Assembly: GCF_011764485.1 (NCBI RefSeq) | Contig: NZ_AP022848.1 | Coordinates: 2,012,001-2,076,000 of the forward strand | DNA: 64,000 nucleotides | Origin: Bosea sp. ANAM02 | GTDB lineage: Bacteria > Pseudomonadota > Alphaproteobacteria > Rhizobiales > Beijerinckiaceae | Direction of reading: 5' to 3' | Shown here: positions 29,146-38,400 of the stretch, piece after piece | How the letters are laid out: each line of letters opens with the position of its first letter | Position numbering within the stretch: position 1 is the first letter of the stretch | Notes under the pieces: model-generated | Told to the model about the DNA's origin: nothing | Database searches by the model: none | What the model saw: the letters and a program-made list of their open reading frames with translations, nothing else | Translations under genes and position numbers: made by a program

Positions 29146-29583
29146 CTACGCTTCCGGCTCGAAATTCATCGCCTCGCCGTTGATGCAGTAGCGCAGGCCG
29201 GTGGGCGGCGGGCCGTCCGGGAAGACATGGCCGAGATGGCCGCCGCAATTGGCGCAATGGACCTCGACGCGGAGCATGCCGTAGCTGCGATCCTCGGTGG
29301 TGCCGACCGCACCTTCCAGCGGCTGGTCGAAGCTCGGCCAGCCGGTGCCGCTCTCGAACTTCTTGCCGGACTTGAACAGCTTCTGGTCGCAGCCGGCGCA
29401 GGAGAAGGTGCCGGCGCGCTTCTCGTAGTTCAGCGCGCAGGAGCCGGCCCGCTCGGTGCCGTGGCCGCGCAGGATGCGATACTGCTCCGGCGTCAGGCGC
29501 GCGCGCCATTCGGCGTCGGTGAGCTGGAAGGGGAAGTTCTCCTCGTGCTTCTTCCCGGCTCCGAACATGCTCATCAGACCCAT
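29146..29583 (-). CDS. msrB: Peptide-methionine (R)-S-oxide reductase MsrB
   Basis: Reduces methionine-R-sulfoxide in proteins. Length is 145 residues. Zinc-binding Cys pairs at 62/65 and 110/113 (SCAGC and HCANC) and the catalytic Cys133 in RYCINGEAMNF are present; GTGWPSFDQP is the substrate-binding segment. Cys49 may act as the resolving residue. No signal peptide, so cytoplasmic. A strong AGGAAGGAGA site precedes the ATG. Confidence 0.95.
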   Translation of the reverse strand: MGLMSMFGAGKKHEENFPFQLTDAEWRARLTPEQYRILRGHGTERAGSCALNYEKRAGTFSCAGCDQKLFKSGKKFESGTGWPSFDQPLEGAVGTTEDRSYGMLRVEVHCANCGGHLGHVFPDGPPPTGLRYCINGEAMNFEPEA

Positions 29584-29697
29584 CGCGATCTCCTTCCTGG
29601 CGGCAGCGCCTCATCGGCTTTCGTGCCGCCAATATGGGGCTTCGCGCGCGAAATTTCAGCCCCGCTTGCCGCGGGTGCTTTCACGAGGCCGTGGTGA

Positions 29698-29715
29698 CCG
29701 TCACCGGACCGTCAC
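29698..29715 (+). promoter_or_regulatory. Pho-box-like site before btaAB
   Basis: CCGTCAC-CGGA-CCGTCAC: two identical seven-base repeats with a four-base spacer, the layout of a PhoB binding site (consensus repeat CTGTCAT). It lies 45 bp before the btaA start, and a weak -10-like CTCTAG follows about 8 bp after it. Betaine-lipid genes are phosphate-regulated in Rhodobacter and Sinorhizobium, which supports the reading. Confidence 0.55.
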
Positions 29716-29760
29716 GCGACTCCTCTAGCAGCCCGGCCACCCGCACAGGGAGGAAAACCG

Positions 29761-31026
29761 GTGACGCAACAGGCGACGCAGACGGCGCGCGCGGCCCGCC
29801 GCATGACGAGCTCCGGCCTGGGACAGGCTGTCAGACGCAGCAAAAAACTGTCCAAGGCCGGAATGCTGGAATGGCTGTTCGCCCGCGCCTTCTCCGGACT
29901 GGTCTATCCGCAGATCTGGGAGGACCCGGTCGTCGACATGGCGGCGCTTGAACTCAAGGCCGGCGACCATGTCGTGGCGATCGCGTCGGGCTCCTGCAAC
30001 ATCCTCTCCTATCTCACGGCAGCGCCGATCCGGGTCAGCGCGGTCGATCTCAACGCCACCCATATCGCGCTCGGTCGGCTGAAGCTCGCGGCTCTGGCAC
30101 GGATGGAGCGGCAGGAGGATTTCCTGCGCTTCTTCGGCCGGGCCAACGAGAGCGCCAATGTCGCACTCTACGATCGTGAGATCGCTCCGCACCTCGATGC
30201 CGTCTCGCGCGGCTACTGGGAGGGGCGGGGCCTGAACGGCCGGCGCCGGATCAATCTCTTCGCTAGGGGATTCCACCGCTACGGCCTGCTCGGCCGCTTC
30301 ATCGGCACCGGACATGTGCTGGCGCGACTGCTCGGCGGCAATCCGAAGGCGATGCTGGCGGCGCGCGATCTGGCCGAGCAGCGGGCGCTCTACGACAGGC
30401 ACCTCGCGCCGGTCTTCGAGCGCAGGCTGGTGCGCTGGCTGGTGCGCCAGCCGGCCTCGCTCTATGGGCTCGGCATTCCGCCGGCGCAATACAAGGCGCT
30501 GGCCGCCGATGGCGAGGACGGCATCCTGGGTGCCTTGAAGCTCCGGCTGGAGCGGCTGGCCTGCGGATTCGACCTGAAGGAGAATTATTTCGCCCAGCAG
30601 GCGTTTGGCCGGCGCTATGGCGAAGGGCCGGATGCGGCCTTCCCGCCCTATCTCCAGAAGCGACATTTCGCGGTGGTGAAGGAACGGGCTCCGAGCGTGT
30701 CCCATCGCCAGAGCGCGGTCACGTCCTTCCTCGAAGACCAGCCGGCCGAGAGCTGCGACGCCTATGTGCTGCTCGACGCGCAGGACTGGATGAACGACGC
30801 CGATCTCACGGCGCTGTGGTCGCAGATCACGCGCACCGCCCGGCCGGGGGCGCGGGTGATCTTCCGCACCGCCGCCGACGAGCGCCTGCTGCCGGGCCGG
30901 GTGCCGGCCGCGATCCTCGACCAATGGCATTACGAGGAAGAGAAGAGCCGCGCGCTCTGCCGGCGGGATCGCTCGGCGATCTATGGCGGCTTCCACCTCT
31001 ATGTCCTGAAGGGGCAGGCGCGGTGA
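29761..31026 (+). CDS. btaA: S-adenosylmethionine:diacylglycerol 3-amino-3-carboxypropyltransferase BtaA
   Basis: First enzyme of betaine lipid (DGTS) synthesis: it moves the 3-amino-3-carboxypropyl group of SAM to diacylglycerol. The 421-residue protein has the DUF3419 pattern: LFARAFSGLVYPQIWEDPVV, IASGSCNILSYL (SAM site), VSAVDLNATHIALGRLKLAA, and late YVLLDAQDWMND. A GTG start follows AGGGAGGAAAACC. The stop overlaps the btaB start. Betaine lipids replace phospholipids when phosphate is scarce. Confidence 0.92.
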   Translation: MTQQATQTARAARRMTSSGLGQAVRRSKKLSKAGMLEWLFARAFSGLVYPQIWEDPVVDMAALELKAGDHVVAIASGSCNILSYLTAAPIRVSAVDLNATHIALGRLKLAALARMERQEDFLRFFGRANESANVALYDREIAPHLDAVSRGYWEGRGLNGRRRINLFARGFHRYGLLGRFIGTGHVLARLLGGNPKAMLAARDLAEQRALYDRHLAPVFERRLVRWLVRQPASLYGLGIPPAQYKALAADGEDGILGALKLRLERLACGFDLKENYFAQQAFGRRYGEGPDAAFPPYLQKRHFAVVKERAPSVSHRQSAVTSFLEDQPAESCDAYVLLDAQDWMNDADLTALWSQITRTARPGARVIFRTAADERLLPGRVPAAILDQWHYEEEKSRALCRRDRSAIYGGFHLYVLKGQAR

Positions 31027-31700
31027 GTGCGGCCGAGGCGCCGGCCGGTTCCGCCGCCGGGCTGATGGACCGGATCTACCGGCACCAGCGCCATATCTAC
31101 GATGCCAGCCGGAAGTTCTATCTGCTCGGTCGCGACCAGCTCATCGACGGCTTGCAGCCGCCGAAGGGCGGGAGCGTGCTGGAGATCGGCTGCGGCACCG
31201 GGCGCAACCTGATCCGCATCGCGCAGCATTATCCGGATTGCGCCTGCCATGGCCTCGACGTTTCCAGCGCAATGCTGGCGACGGCGCAGGGCTCTGTGGC
31301 GAAGGCCGGGCTTGAGGGGCGGATCGCGCTCGCGCAGGCCGATGCCACGGGTTTCGACTCCCAAGCTCTGTTCGGCCGCGCCGGTTTCGACCGGATCGTG
31401 ATCTCCTATGCGCTTTCGATGATTCCGCCCTGGCAGGGCGTCGTCGCCGAGGCCCTGCGTCGGCTTAGGCCCGGCGGCTCGTTGCATATCGTCGATTTCG
31501 GCGATCAGGCCGGCTTGCCGGCGCCGTTCAAGGCGGCGCTGCTGCGCTGGCTCGCGCTGTTTCATGTCACGCCGCGCGAGGACCTGCCCGAGATCGTGCG
31601 AGCGATGTCTGAGGTCGCTGGGGCCGATTGCCGGGTCAGTGCGCCCTATCGCGGCTACGCCGTGCATGCGGTGGCGACGCGGCGCCGGGACACGGCATAG
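31023..31700 (+). CDS. btaB: Betaine-lipid N-methyltransferase BtaB
   Basis: SAM-dependent methyltransferase of 225 residues that adds three methyl groups to diacylglyceryl-homoserine to give DGTS. Motif I is VLEIGCGTGRN (52-62), and ISYALSMIPPWQGVVAEALR follows. MDRIYRHQRHIYDASRKFYL near the N-terminus is typical of BtaB. Starts at a GTG overlapping the btaA stop, so the pair is coupled. Assignment rests mainly on the pairing with btaA. Confidence 0.9.
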   Translation: MSAAEAPAGSAAGLMDRIYRHQRHIYDASRKFYLLGRDQLIDGLQPPKGGSVLEIGCGTGRNLIRIAQHYPDCACHGLDVSSAMLATAQGSVAKAGLEGRIALAQADATGFDSQALFGRAGFDRIVISYALSMIPPWQGVVAEALRRLRPGGSLHIVDFGDQAGLPAPFKAALLRWLALFHVTPREDLPEIVRAMSEVAGADCRVSAPYRGYAVHAVATRRRDTA

Positions 31701-31720
31701 GGATGCGTCAGCCTTTTCCC

Positions 31721-31766
31721 GCATCGGCTTTGTCGGAAAGCCCCGTCACACGTTTCGGGCCGATGC
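31721..31766. repeat. Short palindromic repeat, family H
   Basis: Third copy, ending GCATCGGCTTTGTCGGAAAG and GGGCCGATGC, between btaB and the channel gene, 23 bp before that gene's start codon. Confidence 0.65.
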
Positions 31767-31789
31767 TTTAGCGCTTATGCTCGTTGGCG

Positions 31790-32587
31790 ATGGATGCCGC
31801 CGACGCCCCGCCCGACCATAGCCGCTTCGAAGCCCTGCGCGACCGGCTGCGCCAACTCTATCACGGCCGCTCGCCGACGGCTTTGCGCTTCCAGGCGGTG
31901 ACGACGGTCGTCGACCTCCTGATCCTCGCCTTCTTCATCCTGACGCCGCTGCTCAGGGAAAATCCGGCCTTCCTCTGGATCGACTACTCCGTCGCTGTGG
32001 TCATGATCGCCGAAATCGCGGCGCGCCTGCTGGCCTCGACCAACATGCTCCGGCTGCTGCGCCAGCCGACCATGCTGCTCGATCTCTTCATCCTGCTGAC
32101 GCTGCTGGCGCCGCAATGGCTGGAGAATTTCGGCTTCCTGCGCATCCTCAGGCTGTGGTCGCTCTCGCATAAGGGCATCGTCTGGGCGCAATTCCGTCAA
32201 ACCCGCTTCCGCGAATGGGAGACCGTGGTCCGGGCGCTCAGCAATATCGCGACCTTCCTCTTCGTGGTGACCGGCTTCGTCTACACCTTCTTCTTCCGGC
32301 ACGAGGGCGGGCTGGAGAGCTATGTCCAGGCGCTCTATTTCACGGTCGCGACAGTGACGACGACCGGCTTCGGCGACGTGACCCTGCCGGGCGTGGCCGG
32401 CAAGCTGACCTCGATCGTGGTGATGATCGTGGGGATCACGCTCTTCGTGCGGCTGGCGCAGGCGCTGTTCCGCCCGAACAAGGTGCTGTTTCCCTGCCCC
32501 GAATGCGCCTTGCAGCGTCACGAGCCGGATGCGGTCTACTGCAAGGCCTGCGGGCACAAGCTGAAGATACCCGACGACGATCCGTGA
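31790..32587 (+). CDS. Potassium channel protein with C-terminal zinc ribbon
   Basis: Predicted inner-membrane ion channel of 265 residues with an S1-S6 layout: helices near 38-55, 64-82, 96-110, 112-125, 150-170 and 205-225. The pore loop carries the selectivity filter TTTGFGD (190-196), a Kv-like variant with Phe in place of Tyr. The S4-like segment FLRILRLW has only two arginines, so voltage sensing may be weak. After S6 comes CPEC (236-239) and CKAC (251-254), a four-Cys zinc-ribbon-like module in the cytoplasm. The ATG is preferred to a TTG six bases upstream. Confidence 0.85.
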   Translation: MDAADAPPDHSRFEALRDRLRQLYHGRSPTALRFQAVTTVVDLLILAFFILTPLLRENPAFLWIDYSVAVVMIAEIAARLLASTNMLRLLRQPTMLLDLFILLTLLAPQWLENFGFLRILRLWSLSHKGIVWAQFRQTRFREWETVVRALSNIATFLFVVTGFVYTFFFRHEGGLESYVQALYFTVATVTTTGFGDVTLPGVAGKLTSIVVMIVGITLFVRLAQALFRPNKVLFPCPECALQRHEPDAVYCKACGHKLKIPDDDP

Positions 32588-32633
32588 GTTACCGCGGAGA
32601 GATGTGGTTCCAACCTAGTCGCCACTGCCTCGC

Positions 32634-32726
32634 CGTCATGGTCGGGCCCGTCCCGACCATCCACGTCTTCGGCGATGCCATGCGTGTCCGAGACGTGGAT
32701 GCTCGCCACAAGGGCGAGCATGACGG
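32634..32726. repeat. Palindromic intergenic repeat, family E
   Basis: CGTCATGGTCGGGCCCGTCC and an outer GACGTGGATGCTCGCCAC... GGGCGAGCATGACGG; inner pair CCACGTCTTC and GACGTGG. A second copy lies at 39219. Located between the convergent channel and thioesterase genes. Confidence 0.78.
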
Positions 32727-32770
32727 CACTCGAAGCCAGATCGATGGGCTGGCAGTGTGACAGAAGCTGC

Positions 32771-33343
32771 TCAGTGCCGGGTTTGGGTCACCGTCTCGGT
32801 CTCGCGCTCCTCGGCGGTCTCTTCGACCCGGATCGCCGACTTGCGTGGCATGCCGATGATGCGGCCGATCGTGGCCGGCAGCGGCATCATGCTGTGCGCC
32901 GCCTTCATCAGGGCGATGTTGGCGAGGATGTCGGCCGGGAAGGGCGTGACCTTGCGATGGACCATGTCGACATGCAGCGACAGGTTCTCGCTGGTCGCCG
33001 CGAGCCAGCCCTCGTTGGCGTGCCGCATTTCGAGATAGTAATGCAGCCGCTTGTCGTCGAAGGCGATGAGCTGCGCGGTGATGCGCACGGTATCGCCCTC
33101 GGTCAGTTCACGCTTGTAGAGGATGTGGCACTCCGCCGCGAAGGTGGAGGCATGGCGCGTCTCGACATAGTCGCGGGTCAATCCAACCAGGGAGAAGACC
33201 TCGTCGACCGCCCGGTCGAACAGCACATGGTAATAGGCCATGTTGAGATGGCCGTTATAGTCGATCCATTGCGGCTCGACCCGCATCGCCGACGAGACGA
33301 AAGGCGCGAAGAACAGCGCCGGGGCGCGCATATCGTGTTTCAT
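32771..33343 (-). CDS. Thioesterase family protein (hotdog fold)
   Basis: Acyl-CoA thioesterase-like protein of 190 residues. The hotdog-fold motif WIDYNGHLNMAYYHVLFDRA carries the DYNGHLN pattern with the catalytic Asp region; FAAECHILYKRELTEGDTV and LHYYLEMRHA follow. Relatives include betainyl-CoA thioesterases tied to carnitine breakdown; no carnitine genes are nearby, so substrate is open. The ATG at 33343 follows AGGGAGGCGAAG. Confidence 0.83.
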   Translation of the reverse strand: MKHDMRAPALFFAPFVSSAMRVEPQWIDYNGHLNMAYYHVLFDRAVDEVFSLVGLTRDYVETRHASTFAAECHILYKRELTEGDTVRITAQLIAFDDKRLHYYLEMRHANEGWLAATSENLSLHVDMVHRKVTPFPADILANIALMKAAHSMMPLPATIGRIIGMPRKSAIRVEETAEERETETVTQTRH

Positions 33344-33520
33344 CTTCGCCTCCCTGACAGGCGCCTCGTTCAAGGCCCGGCGGCATTATTGCCGCTGCCC
33401 ATTCGACCGTCTCATGATCTAGTATGCATCGCTCGCAAGCGGCGTCAGCATTCTGGGCCCGCCAGTATGGCAGGACCATGTCGAAGCGTAACCGATTGCG
33501 AAACCGATCTGTTCCAAATC

Positions 33521-33786
33521 TAGAGGCTGGTAGGGGCTATGGGAAGGATTTGATGAGGTCAAAACGGCAGGGATGGGAGGAGCGTTGCGCCGCCGATACC
33601 ACTGGTATCGGCAAGCGATGCGACGCTGCAGCCCTGCCGTTTTCACCTCACCTGAAGGGCGCGGCGCTTTTGAGCGACTGCTACGTCGTTCTTCGTAGCA
33701 AGCCGGAAGGCTTGCGTCCTCGAACTCCTTGCATTCGCTCAAAATCGCCAGCGTCAAATCCATCCCATAGCCCCTACCAGCCTCTA
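33521..33786. mobile_element. 266-bp multi-hairpin element with 33-bp terminal inverted repeats (MITE-like)
   Basis: Terminal arms 33521-33553 and 33754-33786 (TAGAGGCTGGTAGGGGCTAT onward) match in 32 of 33 bases and both end in TA. Inside are two further stem-loops: one with 19-base arms at 33554 and 33632 around the perfect palindrome GCCGATACCACTGGTATCGGC split at 33592-33612, the other with GCGCTTTTGAGCGA at 33664 matched at 33735, enclosing CTACG/CGTAG and GCAAGCC/GGCTTGC hairpins. No protein is encoded that I believe. It sits 23 bp upstream of the next gene's start. Confidence 0.8.
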
Positions 33787-33809
33787 AGCGCCAGAACCGG
33801 ACCTTGACA

Positions 33810-35249
33810 ATGAGCCTGCCCAGCGTCGCCCTTCATGACAGCCCTGCCTCCGCCGCAGTGCTGCCGCCCACGCCGGAGGCGATCGCAGCGGTGACGCAAG
33901 CGCTCGCCGCGAGCTTCGGCAACCGGCTGGTCACCAGCCTCGCCGTGCGCCAGCAGCATGGCCACACGCTGACCTGGATCCCGAACCAGCCGCCGGATGC
34001 GGTGGTGTTCCCGCAGAGCACCGAAGAGGTCTCGCAGATCGTCAAGCTCTGCGCCGCCCATGGCGTGCCGGTTATCGCTTTCGGCACAGGCACTTCGCTG
34101 GAAGGGCATGTGAACGCGGTCTTCGGTGGCGTCTCAATCGATCTATCGCAGATGAAGCGGATCATCGCGGTCCATGCCGAGGATCTCGACGTGGTCGTCG
34201 AGGCGGGCGTCACCCGCAAGGAGCTCAACGAGCATCTGCGCGACCAGGGTCTGATGTTCCCGATCGATCCCGGCGCCGACGCCTCGATCGGCGGCATGGC
34301 GGCGACGCGTGCCTCGGGCACCAATGCCGTCCGCTATGGGACGATGAAAGACAATGTCCTGGCGCTGACCGCGGTAATGGCCGACGGCTCGATCGTCAGG
34401 ACCTCCACGCGAGCCCGCAAGACCTCGGCCGGCTACGATCTCACCCGCCTGCTCGTCGGCTCGGAAGGCACGCTCGGCATCATCACGGAGGTGACGCTGA
34501 AGCTGCACGGCATCCCCGAGGCGATCGCCGCCGGCGTCTGCCCGTTCCCCTCGGTGAAGGCCGCTTGCGATGCGACGATCCTGACGATCCAGACCGGCCT
34601 GCCGGTGGCGCGCATCGAACTGCTCGACGACGTGATGATCCGCGGCGTCAACCTGCATGCCAAGCTCGGCCTGCCGGAGACGACGATGCTCTTCGTCGAG
34701 TTCCACGGCACCGAATCCGGCGTGAAGGAGCAGTCCGAGCGCTTCGGCGAGATCGCGGCCGAGTTCGGCGGCGGGCCGTTCGAATGGGCGACCAAAGCCG
34801 AGGATCGCTCCAAGCTCTGGCAGGCGCGTCACGATGCCTATTGGGCGGCGAAGGCGCTGCGCCCCGGCTTCGACTCGGTCGCGACCGATGTCTGCGTGCC
34901 GATCTCGCAGCTCGCCGAATGCGTCGAGGAGACCAAGCGCGACATCGAGGCTTCCGGCCTGATCGCGCCGATCGCCGGCCATGTCGGCGATGGCAATTTC
35001 CACACGCAGCCGCTGGTCGATCTGGCGGATACCGCCGAGGTCGAGCGGGCGCAGGCCTTCATCGACCGGCTGGTCAAGCGGGCGCTCGCCATGGGCGGAA
35101 CCTGCACCGGCGAACACGGCGTCGGCCAGAAGAAAATCAAGTATCTGGAGCAGGAGCACGGGGCCGAGGCGCTCGTCGTGATGCGCACGCTGAAGCGCGC
35201 GCTCGACCCGCGCAATATCCTCAATCCCGGAAAAATCGTCGTCCTGTGA
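33810..35249 (+). CDS. FAD-binding D-lactate dehydrogenase/glycolate oxidase-like protein
   Basis: Flavin-dependent 2-hydroxyacid dehydrogenase of 479 residues. The FAD-binding PCMH domain shows VFPQSTEEVSQIVKLCAAHG, PVIAFGTGTSLEGHV and DPGADASIGGMAATRASGTN; the C-terminal FAD-oxidase domain has AGHVGDGNFH and GTCTGEHGVGQKK. It is closest in pattern to cytochrome-linked D-lactate dehydrogenases (Dld2/LDHD group). ATG at 33810 preferred to a TTG six bases upstream. Its 5' region is occupied by the hairpin element. Confidence 0.88.
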   Translation: MSLPSVALHDSPASAAVLPPTPEAIAAVTQALAASFGNRLVTSLAVRQQHGHTLTWIPNQPPDAVVFPQSTEEVSQIVKLCAAHGVPVIAFGTGTSLEGHVNAVFGGVSIDLSQMKRIIAVHAEDLDVVVEAGVTRKELNEHLRDQGLMFPIDPGADASIGGMAATRASGTNAVRYGTMKDNVLALTAVMADGSIVRTSTRARKTSAGYDLTRLLVGSEGTLGIITEVTLKLHGIPEAIAAGVCPFPSVKAACDATILTIQTGLPVARIELLDDVMIRGVNLHAKLGLPETTMLFVEFHGTESGVKEQSERFGEIAAEFGGGPFEWATKAEDRSKLWQARHDAYWAAKALRPGFDSVATDVCVPISQLAECVEETKRDIEASGLIAPIAGHVGDGNFHTQPLVDLADTAEVERAQAFIDRLVKRALAMGGTCTGEHGVGQKKIKYLEQEHGAEALVVMRTLKRALDPRNILNPGKIVVL

Positions 35250-35360
35250 CGCCGTTGCGGCTTGCGCTGCCCGCCGGGTTCGCCGAAATGTCGTGATCTT
35301 GCCGCGACTTGCGGTCAGGATGGCCAGAGCGGTGCCATCCTCCCTCGCGATGAAACGGAC

Positions 35361-35389
35361 CCGTCATTCCGGGAAGGCCGGAATGACGG
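35361..35389. repeat. Perfect hairpin, minimal repeat of family F type
   Basis: CCGTCATTCCGG and CCGGAATGACGG form a perfect twelve-base stem with a five-base loop. The same sequence starts the larger element at 39164. It lies between the dehydrogenase and AsmA genes and has no T-run. Confidence 0.7.
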
Positions 35390-35464
35390 TGCGTTCCGGT
35401 CGCAAGGCCGGGGCGAGTCGGAAGACAATGCCGTTCGGCGAGCCACAGGGGCGTATAGCGGAAT

Positions 35465-38400
35465 TTGCGTGAGAGTCTGACAGTTCTGGCCGGCCTGCTG
35501 GTGCTGGCGCTGCTGGCGGCCCTGATCGGGCCTGGCTTCGTCGACTGGCGCGTCTATCGTCCGCAGATCGAGGCGCGACTGAGCGAGGCGCTCGGCGTCG
35601 AGGCGCGGGTCGGCGGCGGGATCGCACTGCGCCTGCTGCCCTCGCCACGCATCGCGCTGGAGGACCTGAGGATCGGGCCGGGTGACGGAACGGCGAGTTC
35701 CGCCAGCGCGGAGCACGCGACCGTCGAGCTGGCAGTGACCGCGCTGGCCCGCGGTCAGTTCCGCTTTTCGGAAGCGCGGCTCGACGGCGCGGCGATCTCG
35801 CTCTCGCTCGACGATGCCGGCGCGATCCGTTTGCCCGAGCGCAGCGGCGCTGGGATTCCGGCCGAAGCCAGGCTCGACCGCCTGACGATCAGCCGCTCCG
35901 CCCTGATCTGGCGCGAGGCAGGCAAGCCGGCCGTCACGCTCTCGCCGATCGCCGCCGAGATGTCGGCGGTCAGCCTCGCCGGCCCCTGGCGCTTCGAGGG
36001 CGAGGTCGCGGGCGCGTCGCTGCGCATCACCACCGGCGAGATGGAGGCCGACGGGCGGCTCAGGACGAAGGCCCATCTGACCGGCGAGGACCTGCAACTC
36101 GGCTTCGACGGGGCGCTGTTGTTTCCCAGAGCAGGCGAGGGCTTCGGCGCGGAACTCGATGGTGCCTTCAATCTCTCGCCTGGCGGGGCCGTTGCGCTCA
36201 CCGGCCGTGTCAAGGGCGGCAGCCAGAAACTCGATCTTTCCGGGTTGACGCTCGACCTCGCCGGCGGTGCGGCGCGGCTGGAAGGCGAGGGGCAATATCT
36301 TCCCGGCACGGGCAAGGGCTCGCTGGCGCTGCGCGCACGCCGGCTCGACGCCGATGCGCTGACGACGGCGCTGGCGGAGCGGCAGGGCTTCGAGCGCGCC
36401 TTGCAGGGCTTGCCGGGCGCTTTCGACGTCAGCCTCGATCTCGACCAGCTGATCTGGCATGGCGAGGATTTCTCGACGCTCGCCCTGCGCGGGCATCTGC
36501 ATGACGGGGGCCTGAGCGAGGCTTCCGCGTCCGTGCGGGTGGCCGGCGCCCTGCTGGGGGCGAGCGGCAATCTCGACGGGAACGGGGCCTCGGGCCGGCT
36601 CAATCTCAAGGCGGAGGATGCGCGGCGCGTCGGGCTGGTGCTGTCGCGGGCCGGACTGGACCCGGCGCTGGCCGATTTCATCGCGCGGCTCGGCAGGATC
36701 GACGCGGATATCGTCGGCGCCTGGACGAGAACAGGCGGTCGGTTCCAGCGCCTGCTGGTCGCCGGTTCGTCGGGCCTGCGCCTCGATGCCTCCGGCGAGA
36801 TCGCGCCGAACCGGATCGCCGCCAAGGCAGCCGTGAACGGACTTTCGCTGGACACCCTGCCGCCCGGCAACAGTCTCTCCGGCCTGCTCCGGCAGCGCGA
36901 CGTGGCGCTGGATCTGACGCTCACCAATCTGCGTTTCCGCAACGCGCCGCCGGGCTCCGCCAATCTCGACCTCCGGCGCGAGGGCGATGTCTGGCGGTTG
37001 AGCCGGCTGTCGGTCGATGGCTTCGGCGGCGTCGCCGTCACGGGCGCCGGTGCCTTGCTGGCGGAGGGTGGCGAGATTTCCGGCCGGGTGCGGGCGCCGC
37101 GTTTCGAGACCTTGACGGCGCTGGCCGGGCCATTGCTGCCGGAGACCGCGATCCAGGCCCTCCAACGCGTCGGTGAGGGGCTGGCGCGGCTCGATACCGG
37201 TTTCCGGCTGACGCGTGCCGCGTCCGGTGAGACCAGCCTGTCGGCGGAAGGCACGGCGGCTGCGGGCCGGCTCAGGCTCGACGGGCGACTCGACCGGTCC
37301 GGCAACTGGAGTCGGGTGGCGCTGGGCTTCGAACTCAACGACCGGCGACAGGCCTTCGCGGCCCTCGCCTTGCCGTTGCCGCAGCAGGGCGGGGCGGGCC
37401 GTTTCAATCTTGAACTGGACAGGGGCAAGGCGACCGGCTCGCTCGCCGGGCAGGGACTCTCGATCGTCGTCGAGGATGGCGGGCAAGGGCCGCGACTGAC
37501 GCTTCAGGCCGATGGGCCGGGGCAGTTCCTCGCCGAAGGGCCGGCACGCCTGCTGCCGGATGGCGTGATCGACGCTTCCGCGCGGCTTGGCCTCGCCGAG
37601 GAGGCGATCCGGCTCGACGAGATCACCGCCCATCTCGGCGGCATGGCGATGAATGGCTCGCTCCTGCTGCCTCGCGAGGGGCGCGCTTCCGGCCGTCTTG
37701 GGGTTCCGAGTATCGATCTGCGGCCACTGATGGGTGCGGCCCTCGGACAGGCCGCGCCGGCGCCGAACGCGCTCTGGTCGACCGGGCGCTTCGGACGCGT
37801 GGCGGGCTTCCCCGATTTCGACATCGCGGTGGAGGCGGGAACACTCACCGCTTTCGATGGCGGCACGGTCCGCAACGCCAGCTTTGCCCTGCGTTCGGAC
37901 CAGGATGGGCTCAGGATCGACGATCTCCGTGGCAGCTATGGCGGCGGGCAGGTCGCCGGGCGGCTCGGCCTGCGGCGCGATGGCGGTTTGGCCCAGCTCA
38001 ACGGCCGGCTCAGCCTGATGACCGTCGATCTCGGCGCGTTCACCAAGGGGGCGGTCGGCGGCAAGGCTTCCGGGCAGGTCGAATTCGGCGGTTCCGGCGA
38101 GACGCCGGCGCGCCTGATCGCGGGCCTGAGCGGGGCCGGCAGCCTTGTGCTCACCGGTACGCGGCTCGCTCGCTTCGACCCCAACGCCTATGCACGCATC
38201 ATTGCCGGCACCGGCGAGGACGCGTCCGAGAGCGACGCCTCGCGCCTGCAGGATCGGCTGAGCGAGGCGCTCGATCGCGATGCCTGGGCGCTCGGCGATG
38301 TCACGCTGCCCTTCACGCTGGCCGGCGGGTTGATCCGGCTTCAGCCCTTTTCTTTCGAGCGAAACGGCCTGCGCGCCGAGGCGAGCGGCATCCTCGACCT

